A stretch of DNA of 64,000 nt. It comes from Hellea sp. Lineage in GTDB: Bacteria; Pseudomonadota; Alphaproteobacteria; Caulobacterales; Maricaulaceae. The stretch spans positions 32,456 through 96,455 of the forward strand of contig JAHDDX010000001.1 of the NCBI GenBank assembly GCA_020629135.1, in the 5' to 3' direction. A model generated the notes under the pieces. The model saw only the letters and a program-made list of their open reading frames with translations, was not told the origin of the DNA and made no database searches. This document shows, in pieces, positions 63,528 to 64,000 of this stretch (positions are counted from its first letter, which is position 1; every line of letters begins with the position of its first letter). A program made the translations under genes and the position numbers.

Positions 63528-64000
63528 TCCATCTACCCGGGCTGGCTTTGTCGCCATTATCGGCGCACCCAATGCCGGGAAGTCCACCCTCGTTAATGCG
63601 TTGGTCGGCGAAAAAGTCTCCATCGTCACTCACAAGGTTCAAACCACACGGTTTCAGGTGCGCGGCATTGCAATGTTAGGGAATGCGCAAGTCGTATTGG
63701 TTGATACGCCGGGTATTTTCAAACCCAAGGATACGGACCGCCTGTCGAAATCCATGGTCCATGCCGCCTGGACAGGTGTAGATGATGCAGACGCTATTGT
63801 GCATGTGGTCGACGCGCCGGCTTTTTTCAGGGCCCGACGCGGGGACGGCAGTGCACAGGACCGGCTGTCGTCTGAGGATACGGAACGGGTCATTGCGGGT
63901 TTGAAACTGCGAAAACAGGAAAAGGCCTATCTGGCGCTGAATAAAATCGATGAAATCGAGCGCGACAAGCTTTTGGAATTGATCGCGCATTTTAACGAAG
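63511..64000 (+). CDS. era: GTPase Era, N-terminal part (runs off the window)
   Basis: 163 residues are visible. G1 GAPNAGKSTLVN, the switch region THKVQTTRFQVRG, G3 DTPG in LVDTPGIFKPK and G4 NKID in LALNKIDEIERDK are present. Era binds 16S rRNA and the 30S subunit during maturation. Between the strand ending VVDAP and the next helix there is an Arg/Asp-rich insertion (AFFRARRGDGSAQDRLSSEDTERV) longer than in E. coli Era. The KH domain lies beyond the window. It overlaps rnc by 17 bases. Confidence 0.94.
   Translation, partial: MSIRDNPSTRAGFVAIIGAPNAGKSTLVNALVGEKVSIVTHKVQTTRFQVRGIAMLGNAQVVLVDTPGIFKPKDTDRLSKSMVHAAWTGVDDADAIVHVVDAPAFFRARRGDGSAQDRLSSEDTERVIAGLKLRKQEKAYLALNKIDEIERDKLLELIAHFNE

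Overview
The window is a gene-dense stretch of chromosome from a Gram-negative alphaproteobacterium. It has moderate GC content, and no gap between genes reaches 300 bases. Several neighbourhoods are arranged as is usual in Alphaproteobacteria: rsh-pyrE-pdxJ-acpS-lepB-rnc-era; erpA divergent from dgt, followed by SPOR protein-nagZ-scpA-scpB-tatABC; folA-hflK-hflC-DUF2065-degP; and serB divergent from miaA. Complete mreBCD-mrdA-rodA genes indicate a rod shape. An autotransporter, an OmpA-like barrel and an Mla-type lipid transporter indicate a diderm envelope. A Caulobacterales/Maricaulales-like relative is plausible, but genus cannot be read from the sequence. I see no rRNA, tRNA, CRISPR array, insertion sequence or phage genes.

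Layout. 1-2.6 kb: a minus-strand aromatic aminotransferase, cupin and alpha/beta-hydrolase operon, divergent from an Lrp/AsnC regulator. 2.8-9.8 kb: a standalone alpha/beta hydrolase, an outer-membrane barrel with tandem CWDGS repeats, an acyltransferase, queF, cysE, DUF3126, a gamma-carbonic anhydrase, a GYF_2 protein and a rhomboid homologue without its catalytic residues. 9.8-13.2 kb (minus): a two-gene membrane module, a patatin phospholipase and erpA. 13.3-20.5 kb: dgt, cell-wall and segregation genes, the Tat system, a VUT-family transporter and folA. 20.5-26.2 kb: hflKC, DUF2065, degP, serB, miaA and a candidate small RNA. 26.3-34.8 kb: a VTT membrane protein, the elongasome genes, a Na+-dependent transporter and a lipoprotein. 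34.8-39.4 kb: a dipeptide epimerase divergent from the mla operon. 39.4-47.3 kb: a membrane-anchored coiled-coil protein, a CPBP protease, an RD/RY-rich secreted protein, an Hpt protein, a lipase-like hydrolase and an RhlE-type helicase. 47.3-52.7 kb: parE and a large autotransporter. 52.8-58.0 kb: an XRE/cupin regulator divergent from a sulfite-reduction operon (cysG-DUF2849-cysI-DUF934::cysH). 58.1-64.0 kb: rsh to the truncated era.

Most genes are core metabolism, envelope biogenesis or cell-cycle genes, and nothing indicates recent horizontal transfer. Sulfur assimilation appears twice: cysE at 7 kb makes the O-acetylserine that accepts the sulfide produced by the operon at 53-58 kb. A perfect 18-bp palindrome lies exactly midway between the XRE/cupin gene and cysG and is the best candidate operator in the window. 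Other points worth a second look are the rhomboid pseudoprotease, a GYF_2 protein whose C-terminus looks Cas2-like, a predicted ~73-nt sRNA after miaA, the DUF934-CysH fusion, and the uncharacterised C-terminal domain of the CWDGS-repeat porin.
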